Assembly (NCBI RefSeq): GCF_009674625.1
Contig: NZ_WKJQ01000001.1
Coordinates: 2,542,001 to 2,606,000, forward strand
DNA: 64,000 nucleotides
Reading direction: 5' to 3'
From: Haloferax marinum
GTDB lineage: Archaea > Halobacteriota > Halobacteria > Halobacteriales > Haloferacaceae
A model generated the notes under the pieces. It made no database searches. It saw only the letters and a list, made by a program, of their open reading frames with translations, and was not told the origin of the DNA. The position numbers and the translations under genes are program-made. Below, in pieces: positions 8,424 through 15,642 of this stretch. Position 1 is the first letter of the stretch; each line of letters opens with the position of its first letter.

Positions 8424-9898
8424 GCGCCCGCGACGTCGAACTCACCGAGGGCGATATGCTCAAACCGCTGTTGACGCTCTCGGTTCCAATCGTCCTCTCA
8501 CAGCTCATGCAGGTCGGCTACAACCTCGCCGACACCTTCTGGGTGGGTCGCGTCGGTGAAGCGGCAGTCTCCGCGTTGTCCTTTTCGTGGCCGCTGGTCT
8601 TCCTCATGATCTCCATCGGGATGGGGTTCACCGTCGCCGGAACCGTCCTCGTCGCCCAGAACAAGGGCGCGGGCAACCACGACAGGGTCGACCACGTCGC
8701 CGGCCAGACCATCGCGTTCGTCACGCTCCTGTCGATATTCTTCTCGGCCGTGGGCTACCTCCTCGCGCCGGTGATGTTGCCGCTCATCGGGACGACACCG
8801 GGCACAGAAGTCCACAATCTCGCCGTCGAGTACACGCGAACCATCTTCCTCGGCGTCTACTTCATGTTCGGCTTCTTCATCTTCCAGGCGCTCTTGCGTG
8901 GGTGGGGCGACACCCGCACGCCGATGTTCCTCATGGCGTTCGGTGTGGCCATCAACGTCGTCATCGACCCGTTTCTCATCCTCGGGTTCGACACGAACCC
9001 AGTATTCGGACTGCTCGGTCTGGACGCCCTCCAGTCGCAACTCTTTGCCGCGACTGGGTTCACCGGATTCGGCGTACAGGGTGCTGCTATCGCGACGGTG
9101 TTCGCCCGCGGTATCGGCGCACTCGCCGGGTTTTTCTTGCTGTTTTCGGGACGGGTCGGTATCCAACTCTCACTGCGTGACCTCGTGTTGAAAGCGGAGA
9201 CGGTGCGGAAAATCGTCAAAATCGGCGCACCGACGAGCGTCGAACAGTCGACTCGTGCGCTCGGCGTGACTGCGCTGACGGCCCTCGTCGCCTTCGCCGG
9301 GGCCAAAACGGTCGGTGTGGACACCTCTGCGGCAGTCGCAGCGTTCGGTATCGGAATCCGTCTCAACTCGCTCGTCTTCCTGCCGGCGATTGGACTCCAA
9401 CAAGGTATCGAGACGGTGGTCGGTCAGAACCTCGGCGCAGAGAAACCCGACCGCGCAGAACGTGGCGTCCACCTCGGCGCTGGTCTCATCACTGGCGCGT
9501 TGGTCTTCGTCTCTGCGGGGGCGTACTTCTTCGCAGAACCGATATTCTCGGTGTTCATCCCCGGCGAACCGAACGTCATCGCAATCGGTGTGGACTTCTT
9601 GCGAATCGTCGCACCGACGTACATCTTCCTCGGCATCTTCCGGGTCGTCTCCGGCGGATTCCGCGGCAGTGGCTCGACGCGGACGGCCATGATATTCACC
9701 CTCCTCTCGCTGTGGGTGTTCCGCATCCCGCCCGCCTACCTCCTCGTCGAGTACGGCGGGATGGGCGTGTCGGGCGTCTGGTGGGCAATCGCACTGTCGA
9801 GTGTGATATCGGCGGTTCTGGCCTACGCGTGGTTCCTGCGCGGAACGTGGAAAGACAACGTCGTCGACTCACCGCGGATGGCCGCGGCGGACGATTGA
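8420..9898 (+). CDS. MATE-family multidrug/cation exporter
   Basis: A 492-residue inner-membrane protein with about 12 helices in two homologous halves. The first begins ADTFWVGRVGEAAVSALSFSWPL, a typical MATE TM1-TM2 segment, and the second has FGIGIRLNSLVFLPAIGLQQGIETVVGQNLGA, the matching repeat. It would exchange H+ or Na+ for cationic drugs or metabolites. The ATG overlaps the TGA of the TetR gene, so the two are co-transcribed and translation may be coupled. The gene is convergent with the next one at 20 bp. The substrate cannot be predicted. Confidence 0.94.
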   Translation: MSARDVELTEGDMLKPLLTLSVPIVLSQLMQVGYNLADTFWVGRVGEAAVSALSFSWPLVFLMISIGMGFTVAGTVLVAQNKGAGNHDRVDHVAGQTIAFVTLLSIFFSAVGYLLAPVMLPLIGTTPGTEVHNLAVEYTRTIFLGVYFMFGFFIFQALLRGWGDTRTPMFLMAFGVAINVVIDPFLILGFDTNPVFGLLGLDALQSQLFAATGFTGFGVQGAAIATVFARGIGALAGFFLLFSGRVGIQLSLRDLVLKAETVRKIVKIGAPTSVEQSTRALGVTALTALVAFAGAKTVGVDTSAAVAAFGIGIRLNSLVFLPAIGLQQGIETVVGQNLGAEKPDRAERGVHLGAGLITGALVFVSAGAYFFAEPIFSVFIPGEPNVIAIGVDFLRIVAPTYIFLGIFRVVSGGFRGSGSTRTAMIFTLLSLWVFRIPPAYLLVEYGGMGVSGVWWAIALSSVISAVLAYAWFLRGTWKDNVVDSPRMAAADD

Positions 9899-9918
9899 AA
9901 AAGAACGGAACGACGGCG

Positions 9919-10512
9919 TCAGGCCGTCTCTTCGTCGACGTCCTGTAGACCGGGGGCCGCGTTCAAGTCGACGTCCTCCGGTTCTTCTGTGCCCCCGACA
10001 CCGACTTCACCACTCTCGTCTTCGACGTAGACGTCGTCGGCGAAGCCACCCTCTGCGTGTGGGTGTTCTGGGTCGTCCAACTTCTCCATCGTCGCGGGCG
10101 CGTCGGGAATCTCGATAGTCCGGAACTCACCCAGCGGATTCGCGATGTCGATGTCGTAGCGCTCGAAGAACTCCTCGTAGCGCTCGTAGTGTGTTTCGAG
10201 TTCGTCCGTCGGGAACTCCATCATCTCGGTCCACCCGTGATTGTAGAAGTCGAAGTTGGCCTGGATGTGCGTTATCTCGCGGGCCTCCGCTTCCGGGAAT
10301 CCAGCGTCGAGGGCGGCCAGATACGTGTCGAACGTACACTCGAAGAACGCCGCCATGTGGGCTTCGCGCTCTTCGCGGTGGTCGGGGTCCGCGCGTTCGC
10401 CGAAGATACGAACGTGGAGGTCCACCATCTTCTCGGTCGCGATGTCGCCGATGACCGGCATGGTAAGCGCCTTCTTCGTCGCAAAGTGGCGGATGTTCTG
10501 ACGAATCTTCAT
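9919..10512 (-). CDS. Conserved haloarchaeal protein (DUF6149-like)
   Basis: A 197-residue soluble acidic protein, MKIRQNIRHFATKKALTMP at the start. The N-terminal 130 residues are predicted mostly helical and contain VDLHVRIFGERADPDHREER and FDFYNHGWTEMMEFP. The last 50 residues are a disordered acidic tail ending DVDEETA. I recall this as a haloarchaeal DUF6149-type protein, without known function. A TATA-like element, TACGTATATTCG, lies 19-29 nt before the ATG on the minus strand. It is convergent with the MATE gene. Confidence 0.7.
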   Translation of the reverse strand: MKIRQNIRHFATKKALTMPVIGDIATEKMVDLHVRIFGERADPDHREEREAHMAAFFECTFDTYLAALDAGFPEAEAREITHIQANFDFYNHGWTEMMEFPTDELETHYERYEEFFERYDIDIANPLGEFRTIEIPDAPATMEKLDDPEHPHAEGGFADDVYVEDESGEVGVGGTEEPEDVDLNAAPGLQDVDEETA

Positions 10513-10821
10513 TCAGTCGCCCGCTTAGGGTCGAATATACGTAAAGACCACGCCCATGGAGGGTATCGAACGACATCTCACGACCAACTATCGCCGTTTC
10601 CATTTCACGGGCCGATTCATCGTCGTGTACACGTGTGCCTCGTGTGAGGGTCAGACGGTTGGGGTCGTCTCGCTCGACGAGTCGCTGCCCACACGGTCGG
10701 CCCACGCGCCAAAATGTCGACGGGTTTGCATAAATTCGGTACGGTAAGCCGGCTTACAAAAATATCATTCTGCTTACCCTTTTACGGTCTTGGGTCGTCT
10801 CACTAGGTAAGGAGAACGACG
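10513..10821. other. 309-bp intergenic region with operator-like repeats
   Basis: No convincing gene is seen. The left end holds the minus-strand promoter of the DUF6149-like gene. The right half holds a perfect 14-bp palindrome, repeated GCTTAC half-sites, an AT-rich promoter and a GGAG ribosome-binding site for the small membrane protein that starts at 10822. A 63-codon frame at 10556-10747 has no homologue that I recognise. Confidence 0.6.
10744..10757. promoter_or_regulatory. Perfect palindrome GTAAGCC-GGCTTAC upstream of the small membrane protein
   Basis: Fourteen bases are their own reverse complement. A second GCTTAC half-site is at 10772-10777, and a related GGTAAG is near 10806. 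The AT-rich stretch ACAAAAATATCATT (10756-10769) that could be the TATA box directly abuts the palindrome, so a bound regulator would affect transcription. The regulator is unknown. Confidence 0.55.
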
Positions 10822-11175
10822 ATGACTCACGACAACGAACTCGGACTTCCAGACCCACGAGACCAGCACCCCAGTGGGATTGTAACGCTCGCAGACACGG
10901 TATTCGTCGCACTGGCGACGATAGTTGGGGTTCTCGCGGCGGCACTCGCAGCGACGTTGGTGGCCCCACTCGCGCCGGGCCTCGGCCTCGTGACGCTCTT
11001 CGTCGGGTGGCCACTCGGACTCGTCCTCGCGGTGTTCGTGCTTCGAACTGGGGCCGGGGCACTCGTCCGAAGCGGCATCCCTGCGTCCGTCCGGACTGTC
11101 ATCCGACGGGGTCGAACCCCCAAACGCGTCGTTCCAGACGGTGGAACCCCCGACGAAACGGCGTCTCGCTGCTAG
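10822..11175 (+). CDS. Small membrane protein, unknown function
   Basis: A 117-residue protein with a polar N-terminus (MTHDNELGLPDPRDQ), two adjacent hydrophobic helices (LADTVFVALATIVGVLAAALAATLV and a second near GLGLVTLFVGWPLGLVLAVFVL), and a basic, Pro/Gly-rich tail with TPKRVVPDGGTPDE. The positive tail suggests both ends are cytoplasmic. Unusually for this window, a GGAG motif lies about 10 nt before the ATG, fitting a transcript with a short leader. Acidic codon use is weaker than in soluble neighbours, as expected for a membrane protein. No family is recognised. Confidence 0.6.
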   Translation: MTHDNELGLPDPRDQHPSGIVTLADTVFVALATIVGVLAAALAATLVAPLAPGLGLVTLFVGWPLGLVLAVFVLRTGAGALVRSGIPASVRTVIRRGRTPKRVVPDGGTPDETASRC

Positions 11176-11284
11176 AAACTGACCGTTCGCCCCGAATCGC
11201 CCTCTCTTCTCGCTATCCTTTCGGCTGTAAACAATCATGAGAGAGATAGCAATCCACATTAACCCCGAATACAAACCACGGGTT

Positions 11285-12526
11285 ATGAGTCAATCGTACG
11301 TGATCGTCGGCGACGGCATCGCGGGGGCCTCAGCGGCCGAGACACTCCGCGAGGAGGAACCCGATGCCGACATCACAATCATCACGGACGAGGGTGAACC
11401 CCTATACAATCGCATTCTGATCAAAGAATTCGCCAAGGGCAAACTTCCCGCGGCACCCATCTCGATCCACGAAGAATCGTGGTACGACGACCGGGATATC
11501 GACCTCGTTCTGAACACGCTCGTCACGAACATCGACCCTGAAGGGCACACGGTCACCGCCCACGACGGGACCGAATACGAGTACGACAAACTTCTCCTCG
11601 CCATCGGTGGCACCCCGACGCAACTCCCCGTCGAGAACTCCGACGCCGAGGGAATCCACCACTTCTGGACGTTCCAGGACGCTCGCGACATCAAAGAGCA
11701 CATCGAACAGGCCGACAACTCCGTCGTCATCGGGGCCGGTCTCCTCGGTATCGACCTCGCGGCAATCACCGCCGCACAGGACGTCGAAGGCAAGTACCTC
11801 ATGCGCGGCAAGGCCTGGTGGCGCTACGCGCTCTCGCAAGACGGTGCAGAGATTATCCACAACGCGCTCCGCGAGCGCAACGTCGAACCCGTCTTCGACT
11901 CCGGTGTCGACCACTTCGAGATGGACGACGACGGCGTCGTCACGGCCGCAATCGACCCCAACGGCGACCGCTACCCCGCCGACTTCGTCGGCATCGCTAT
12001 CGGCCTGAACTTCAACACCGAAATCGTCGAAGGCACCGATATCGAGTGCGACACCGGCATCCACGTGGACGAGTACATGCGCACGAACCACGACGACATC
12101 TTCGCGGCCGGTGACATCACCGAGTTCCACGACGTCATCCTCGGCGAGCGCGCACAGAACGGTGCGTGGGGCTCTGCCAAAGAACAGGGAACCATCGCGG
12201 CCAAGAACATGGTCGACTACGGCAGCGAGGAGTTCCGCTGGGTCTCGTCGTACTCCATCACGCACTTCGACTTCCCGTTCCTCTCGTTCGGTCACCCGAC
12301 GCTCGGCGACGACAGCGTCGAAGCGAAGTACTCCGACACCGAGTGGCGGCGGCTCGCCATCAAGGACGGCAAAATCGTCGGCGGCGTCCTCATCGGCGAC
12401 CTCTCGCCGCAGACGAAGTACAAGAAACTCATGCGCGAGCAGGTCGACGTCAGTGGTCAGCTAGACACCCTCGTGAAGCAGGACTTCCAACTCGAAGACC
12501 TCGAAGGCGCGGCCGCCGAGCAGTAA
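11285..12526 (+). CDS. FAD/NAD(P)-dependent pyridine nucleotide-disulfide oxidoreductase family protein
   Basis: The 413-residue enzyme has the FAD-binding motif VIVGDGIAGASAAE (residues 6-19), a second NAD-binding motif VVIGAGLLGIDLAA (147-160) and the FAD-pyrophosphate motif DDIFAAGD. This is the ferredoxin/rubredoxin-reductase and NirB-like branch, with no CxxxxC active-site disulphide. It should pass electrons between NAD(P)H and a small partner that is not encoded alongside. I start at the ATG at 11285, just before the glycine motif; an upstream ATG at 11237 adds 16 residues unlike the family. The gene appears monocistronic. Confidence 0.85.
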   Translation: MSQSYVIVGDGIAGASAAETLREEEPDADITIITDEGEPLYNRILIKEFAKGKLPAAPISIHEESWYDDRDIDLVLNTLVTNIDPEGHTVTAHDGTEYEYDKLLLAIGGTPTQLPVENSDAEGIHHFWTFQDARDIKEHIEQADNSVVIGAGLLGIDLAAITAAQDVEGKYLMRGKAWWRYALSQDGAEIIHNALRERNVEPVFDSGVDHFEMDDDGVVTAAIDPNGDRYPADFVGIAIGLNFNTEIVEGTDIECDTGIHVDEYMRTNHDDIFAAGDITEFHDVILGERAQNGAWGSAKEQGTIAAKNMVDYGSEEFRWVSSYSITHFDFPFLSFGHPTLGDDSVEAKYSDTEWRRLAIKDGKIVGGVLIGDLSPQTKYKKLMREQVDVSGQLDTLVKQDFQLEDLEGAAAEQ

Positions 12527-12715
12527 TCGGCTCCCTCCGACGCAGATTTTTGGCGACGGGAGACACGAGAGACACACCCCTCTGAGCCGACGTCGCCTCT
12601 TTGCTGACAGCTTTTCCCCCGACGTCCCCAGTCTCAGCGCTGCCGACGCTCACGACTCGTGTGTTTCCTATCTAGTCATTTTAGCATTTTAGGCTGTGTT
12701 AACGTACCACAAACA

Positions 12716-12750
12716 TTTATACTCTAGAAGGACATGTGTTACCACATGTC
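12716..12750 (+). promoter_or_regulatory. TATA box followed by a perfect inverted repeat over the start codon
   Basis: TTTATA (12716-12721) lies about 27 nt before the ATG at 12746. Between them and over the ATG is a perfect inverted repeat: GACATGTG at 12731-12738, a TTAC spacer, and CACATGTC at 12743-12750. It could be an operator or a 5'-end hairpin that hides the start codon. Confidence 0.65.
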
Positions 12751-12985
12751 ATCGAAGGATGGACGGCCAGCACCGGCGACGGAGTTCAAAGCGTCTCCTG
12801 CCGTCGTGCCAATCACGGACGTACCACCGGGTGCTCGAGTTCGGCATTTCGACGAACTGAGCGACCGAACACAACACGCACTCGCAACCGCCGCACCGTC
12901 GGGTCGCCTCGACATCGACCCGGCGACCACGAGGCTCTCTCGTGGAGACGTGGTCGTGTTTACAGAGTACGTCCGTATCCAGTAA
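12746..12985 (+). CDS. Small haloarchaeal protein, unknown function
   Basis: A 79-residue protein starting MSSKDGRPAPATEF. The core PITDVPPGARVRHFDELSDRTQHALATAAPSGRLDI and the end LSRGDVVVFTEYVRIQ look like a compact mixed alpha/beta domain; the last segment is a strand pair. I choose 12746 because the TATA box is 27 nt upstream; the ATG at 12734 would sit at or before the expected transcript start. No cysteines or helix-turn-helix are seen. It resembles haloarchaeal small conserved proteins without assigned function. Confidence 0.65.
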   Translation: MSSKDGRPAPATEFKASPAVVPITDVPPGARVRHFDELSDRTQHALATAAPSGRLDIDPATTRLSRGDVVVFTEYVRIQ

Positions 12986-13114
12986 CCCCTTCGTCGAGCC
13001 GCTGGCGCTCGACTGAGATTTCTCGTCGTCTCGATTTGGTACTCACCTCGTACGGTTCTCACCGTCCGGAGAGGACCGAAGTGGTTTTCCACGCCTCGCC
13101 GCCTATCGCCGGAC

Positions 13115-13537
13115 ATGGCAGCAGGTGGCGGACAAGGGACGATGACGCTCGCGTTCGAACTAGAGGCACTCAAGCGACTCGCAGAGCCGAGTGCGGCGTT
13201 CGCGGACGCGCGGACGTGGACGAAGTACGTCGGCGTCGTGAGTGAAAAGCCCACGTACGTCGTGACCAACTTCACCCGAAAAGAACGCATCCGTCAGGAC
13301 TTCTTCTCGGGGCCGCGCGGTGTCAAAGAGAGCCTCGAAAACGTGATGGGACAGTTCGACACCGACAGACACGTCTTCGTCGGTACGACCGACGAAGACC
13401 GTTCGCTCGCCGAGCAGACCGACTGGGAGTACCTCCCCGTCGAAGAGGCGGCAGCGGCGGCCGAGTGGCCACTCGCCGGCGACGACGAACCTGTCGAAGA
13501 CCCGTTCGAAGACGATAGCCGGGACGACTGGCCGTAG
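13115..13537 (+). CDS. Haloarchaeal conserved protein (DUF7124-like)
   Basis: A 140-residue protein. The conserved-looking core is MTLAFELEALKRLAEPSAAF, TWTKYVGVVSEKPTYVVTNF and RQDFFSGPRGVKESLENV, followed by an acidic disordered tail ending EDDSRDDWP. I recall this as the DUF7124 type; function is unknown. A T-rich element, GGTTTTCC, about 30 nt before the ATG at 13115 supports that start; an internal ATG at 13142 is the alternative. The last six codons and the stop are the first unit of the 19-bp repeat array that continues downstream. Confidence 0.65.
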   Translation: MAAGGGQGTMTLAFELEALKRLAEPSAAFADARTWTKYVGVVSEKPTYVVTNFTRKERIRQDFFSGPRGVKESLENVMGQFDTDRHVFVGTTDEDRSLAEQTDWEYLPVEEAAAAAEWPLAGDDEPVEDPFEDDSRDDWP

Positions 13538-13699
13538 CCGGGACGACTGACCGTAGCCGAGACGACTGGCCGTAGCCGGGACGACTGGCCGTAGCCGGGA
13601 CGACTGGCTTAGTCGAGACGACTGACCGTAGCCGGGACGACTGGCCGTAGCCGGGACGACTGGCTTAGTCGAGACGACTGGCCCTAGTCGGGGCAACTG
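13523..13699. repeat. 19-bp tandem repeat array, nine units, starting inside a gene's stop region
   Basis: Nine units are visible: 13523-13541, 13542-13560, 13561-13579, 13580-13598, 13599-13616 (18 bp), 13617-13635, 13636-13654, 13655-13672 (18 bp) and 13673-13691, plus a decayed tenth. The consensus is GACGACTGGCCGTAGCCGG. The first unit encodes the last residues and stop codon of the upstream gene (RDDWP, TAG). Two units share the same internal change (CTTAGTCGA), showing that blocks of units were copied together. Confidence 0.93.
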
Positions 13700-13766
13700 G
13701 GCGTCTTCCGCCGATTTTGTTCGTCTATCGAAAGCACTAATCAGCAACAGCACTTCTCTTTCGCTG

Positions 13767-14693
13767 ATGAGTCACCAGTTGCCTGACGTACAGGCCTCTC
13801 AACCGGACGTGACCGTCGGGTTGAGCCAGGTCGGCGTCACAGGCGTCGAGAAGCTCGTCAAGATCGCCCGTGACGGAAAGCGTCCACTCGTCTTGATGGC
13901 GGAGTTCGAAGTCTTCGTCGACCTCCCGAGTGGCCGAAAGGGCATCGACATGAGCCGAAACATGCAGGTCATCGACGAGGTGCTCGAAGCGGCCGTCTCC
14001 GAACCCGCTTACCGAGTCGAGGACATGTGTGGAGACGCCGCCGAGCGCCTCCTCGCAAAACACGAATACACCACGACAGCCGAGGTTCGGATGACCGCCG
14101 AACTCGTCGTGCGTGAAGATACGCCCGCCAGTGGACTGTCTACCCAGAGTACCGCACAGATTATCGCGAGTGCGACGGCGACCGAAGACGGAACCCGTGA
14201 GGAAATCGGGGCCGAAGTCGTCGGGATGACGGTCTGTCCCTGCTCGCAAGGGATGTCGGCGTCCCGCGCCCGAGACGTCCTCGGGGACCTCGCTGTCGAC
14301 GACGACACCATCGAGGAGTTCCTCGACAAGGTTCCCCAACCCGGACACTCACAGCGCGGCCACGCCACGCTCACCGTCGAGACAGAAGGGTCGCCCGACG
14401 TGGACTTGATGGACCTCATAGACATCGCCCGCGACTCGATGTCCGCACGCATCTACAACCTCGCAAAGCGTCCAGACGAAGACCATATGACGTACCACGC
14501 CCACGCGAACGCGAAGTTCGTCGAAGACTGCGTTCGCTCGATGGCGGAGATGGCGGTCGACGAACTCGACCACCTCCCCGACGACGCCGTGGTCCACATG
14601 AAGCAGTCGAACGACGAGTCGATTCACCAGCACAACGCTCACGCAGAGCGTGCAGTGACGCTGGGGCAACTCCGAGGCGAACTCGACGCCTAG
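13767..14693 (+). CDS. mptA: GTP cyclohydrolase MptA (type IB/IV)
   Basis: MptA opens GTP to 7,8-dihydroneopterin 2',3'-cyclic phosphate, the first step of archaeal (methano- or tetrahydro-)pterin and folate synthesis. The 308-residue protein belongs to the FolE2/MptA group and uses Fe(II) or Zn. Visible signatures are [17 protein letters not shown], whose cysteine is the metal ligand, [15 protein letters not shown] and [14 protein letters not shown]. Length is typical. A TATA-like ACTAATC lies about 28 nt before the ATG. It is convergent with the TrmB-type regulator, 62 bp apart. Other pterin genes are not in the window. Confidence 0.95.
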   Translation: MSHQLPDVQASQPDVTVGLSQVGVTGVEKLVKIARDGKRPLVLMAEFEVFVDLPSGRKGIDMSRNMQVIDEVLEAAVSEPAYRVEDMCGDAAERLLAKHEYTTTAEVRMTAELVVREDTPASGLSTQSTAQIIASATATEDGTREEIGAEVVGMTVCPCSQGMSASRARDVLGDLAVDDDTIEEFLDKVPQPGHSQRGHATLTVETEGSPDVDLMDLIDIARDSMSARIYNLAKRPDEDHMTYHAHANAKFVEDCVRSMAEMAVDELDHLPDDAVVHMKQSNDESIHQHNAHAERAVTLGQLRGELDA

Positions 14694-14755
14694 CGCGGTA
14701 TCTACCGGGGTAGCCACCCGTTTCGTCGGGTGGCGACGAAAACTACGTCTTTGGG

Positions 14756-15559
14756 TTACAACGGGAGCGGTGCGGCCGCTTCCCACCGGGGGTCGAACGT
14801 CGACCTGAGGTCGGCAGCGAACTCGGGGTCTTTCAGGTCTATCATCGCAAACGCCTGGCCGGGGTCGAGGGGGTTGGGGACCTCGATACAGACTTCGACG
14901 TCGTCGATGAGGTTGAACACACCAGTGAGGTTCTCGGCCGTCCGTACGTGGAACGCGGGATGGTCCGACAGACGCTCCATGTAGCGCTGCCCGACGCTCT
15001 CGGGGAGGCTATCGACGAGGTCCGGCGACATGAGAATCGACACTTCGACGCCCCGTTCGAGCGCCGCCTCCAGTTCTTCGACGACGAGGTCACCGACCAT
15101 CCCGAGGTCGAACTGTGGTGACGGCGTCCCTGCGACCATCGCGAGCGAGTCGTCGGCCGCTGCCAACCGCTCGACGAGGAGGTCGACCGTTTCGTCGTCA
15201 CCGACCGCCGCCGTCCAGAACTGGTCGTGGACCGGTTCTGCGGTGTCGAGTTCGTCGTTCAGTTCGTCGACGACGGCTTCGTACTGCTCCGCCTTCTCTT
15301 CTAACTCCTGTCGCTTGCTCTCTAGGAGACGGTCCAGTGCCATGTCCGGTTCGACGGCGACGTACTTCTTCGGCCGACTCGCCGCCTGGCTCCGGATGAG
15401 GTGGTACTGTTCGAGACTGTTCAACACGTCGTAGATACGCCCCATCGGAACGTCACTCGCCCGCGACAGTTCTTTCGCTGTCGTCGCCCCCGTTCGGAGG
15501 AGTGCGCGGTATGCCCGCGCTTCGTACTCAGAAAGTCCGAGATCTCGAAGACTCGCCAT
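14756..15559 (-). CDS. TrmB-family transcriptional regulator
   Basis: A 267-residue regulator. Residues 3-75 are the TrmB winged helix: LRDLGLSEYEARAYRALLRTG, then TTAKELSRASDVPMGRIYDVLNSLEQYHLI. A coiled-coil-like stretch, LLESKRQELEEKAEQYEAVVDELNDEL, links it to a phospholipase-D-like effector domain containing VELEAALERGVEVSILMSPDLV and DHPAFHVRTA. Family members sense sugars or other metabolites. The start at 15559 is supported by TTATAAC about 27 nt upstream. It lies between mptA (convergent) and the DUF255 gene (same strand, 83 bp upstream). The regulon is unknown. Confidence 0.9.
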   Translation of the reverse strand: MASLRDLGLSEYEARAYRALLRTGATTAKELSRASDVPMGRIYDVLNSLEQYHLIRSQAASRPKKYVAVEPDMALDRLLESKRQELEEKAEQYEAVVDELNDELDTAEPVHDQFWTAAVGDDETVDLLVERLAAADDSLAMVAGTPSPQFDLGMVGDLVVEELEAALERGVEVSILMSPDLVDSLPESVGQRYMERLSDHPAFHVRTAENLTGVFNLIDDVEVCIEVPNPLDPGQAFAMIDLKDPEFAADLRSTFDPRWEAAAPLPL

Positions 15560-15642
15560 GCTCCGTCTATCTCGGTTCTTCGTTATAAACAAACCGGATG
15601 TTTACACAATGTTTCGGTTGCAAGCGAACAGACGAACGCGTC

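Noticed and set aside
10556-10747. 63-codon plus-strand frame in the gap before the small membrane protein
   Set aside because: The nearby TATA-like element fits the divergent minus-strand gene better, the frame crosses the palindrome's surroundings, and no domain is recognisable.
13523-13699. Possible CRISPR array
   Set aside because: The 19-bp units are directly adjacent, with no spacers, and no cas gene is nearby. It is a simple tandem repeat.
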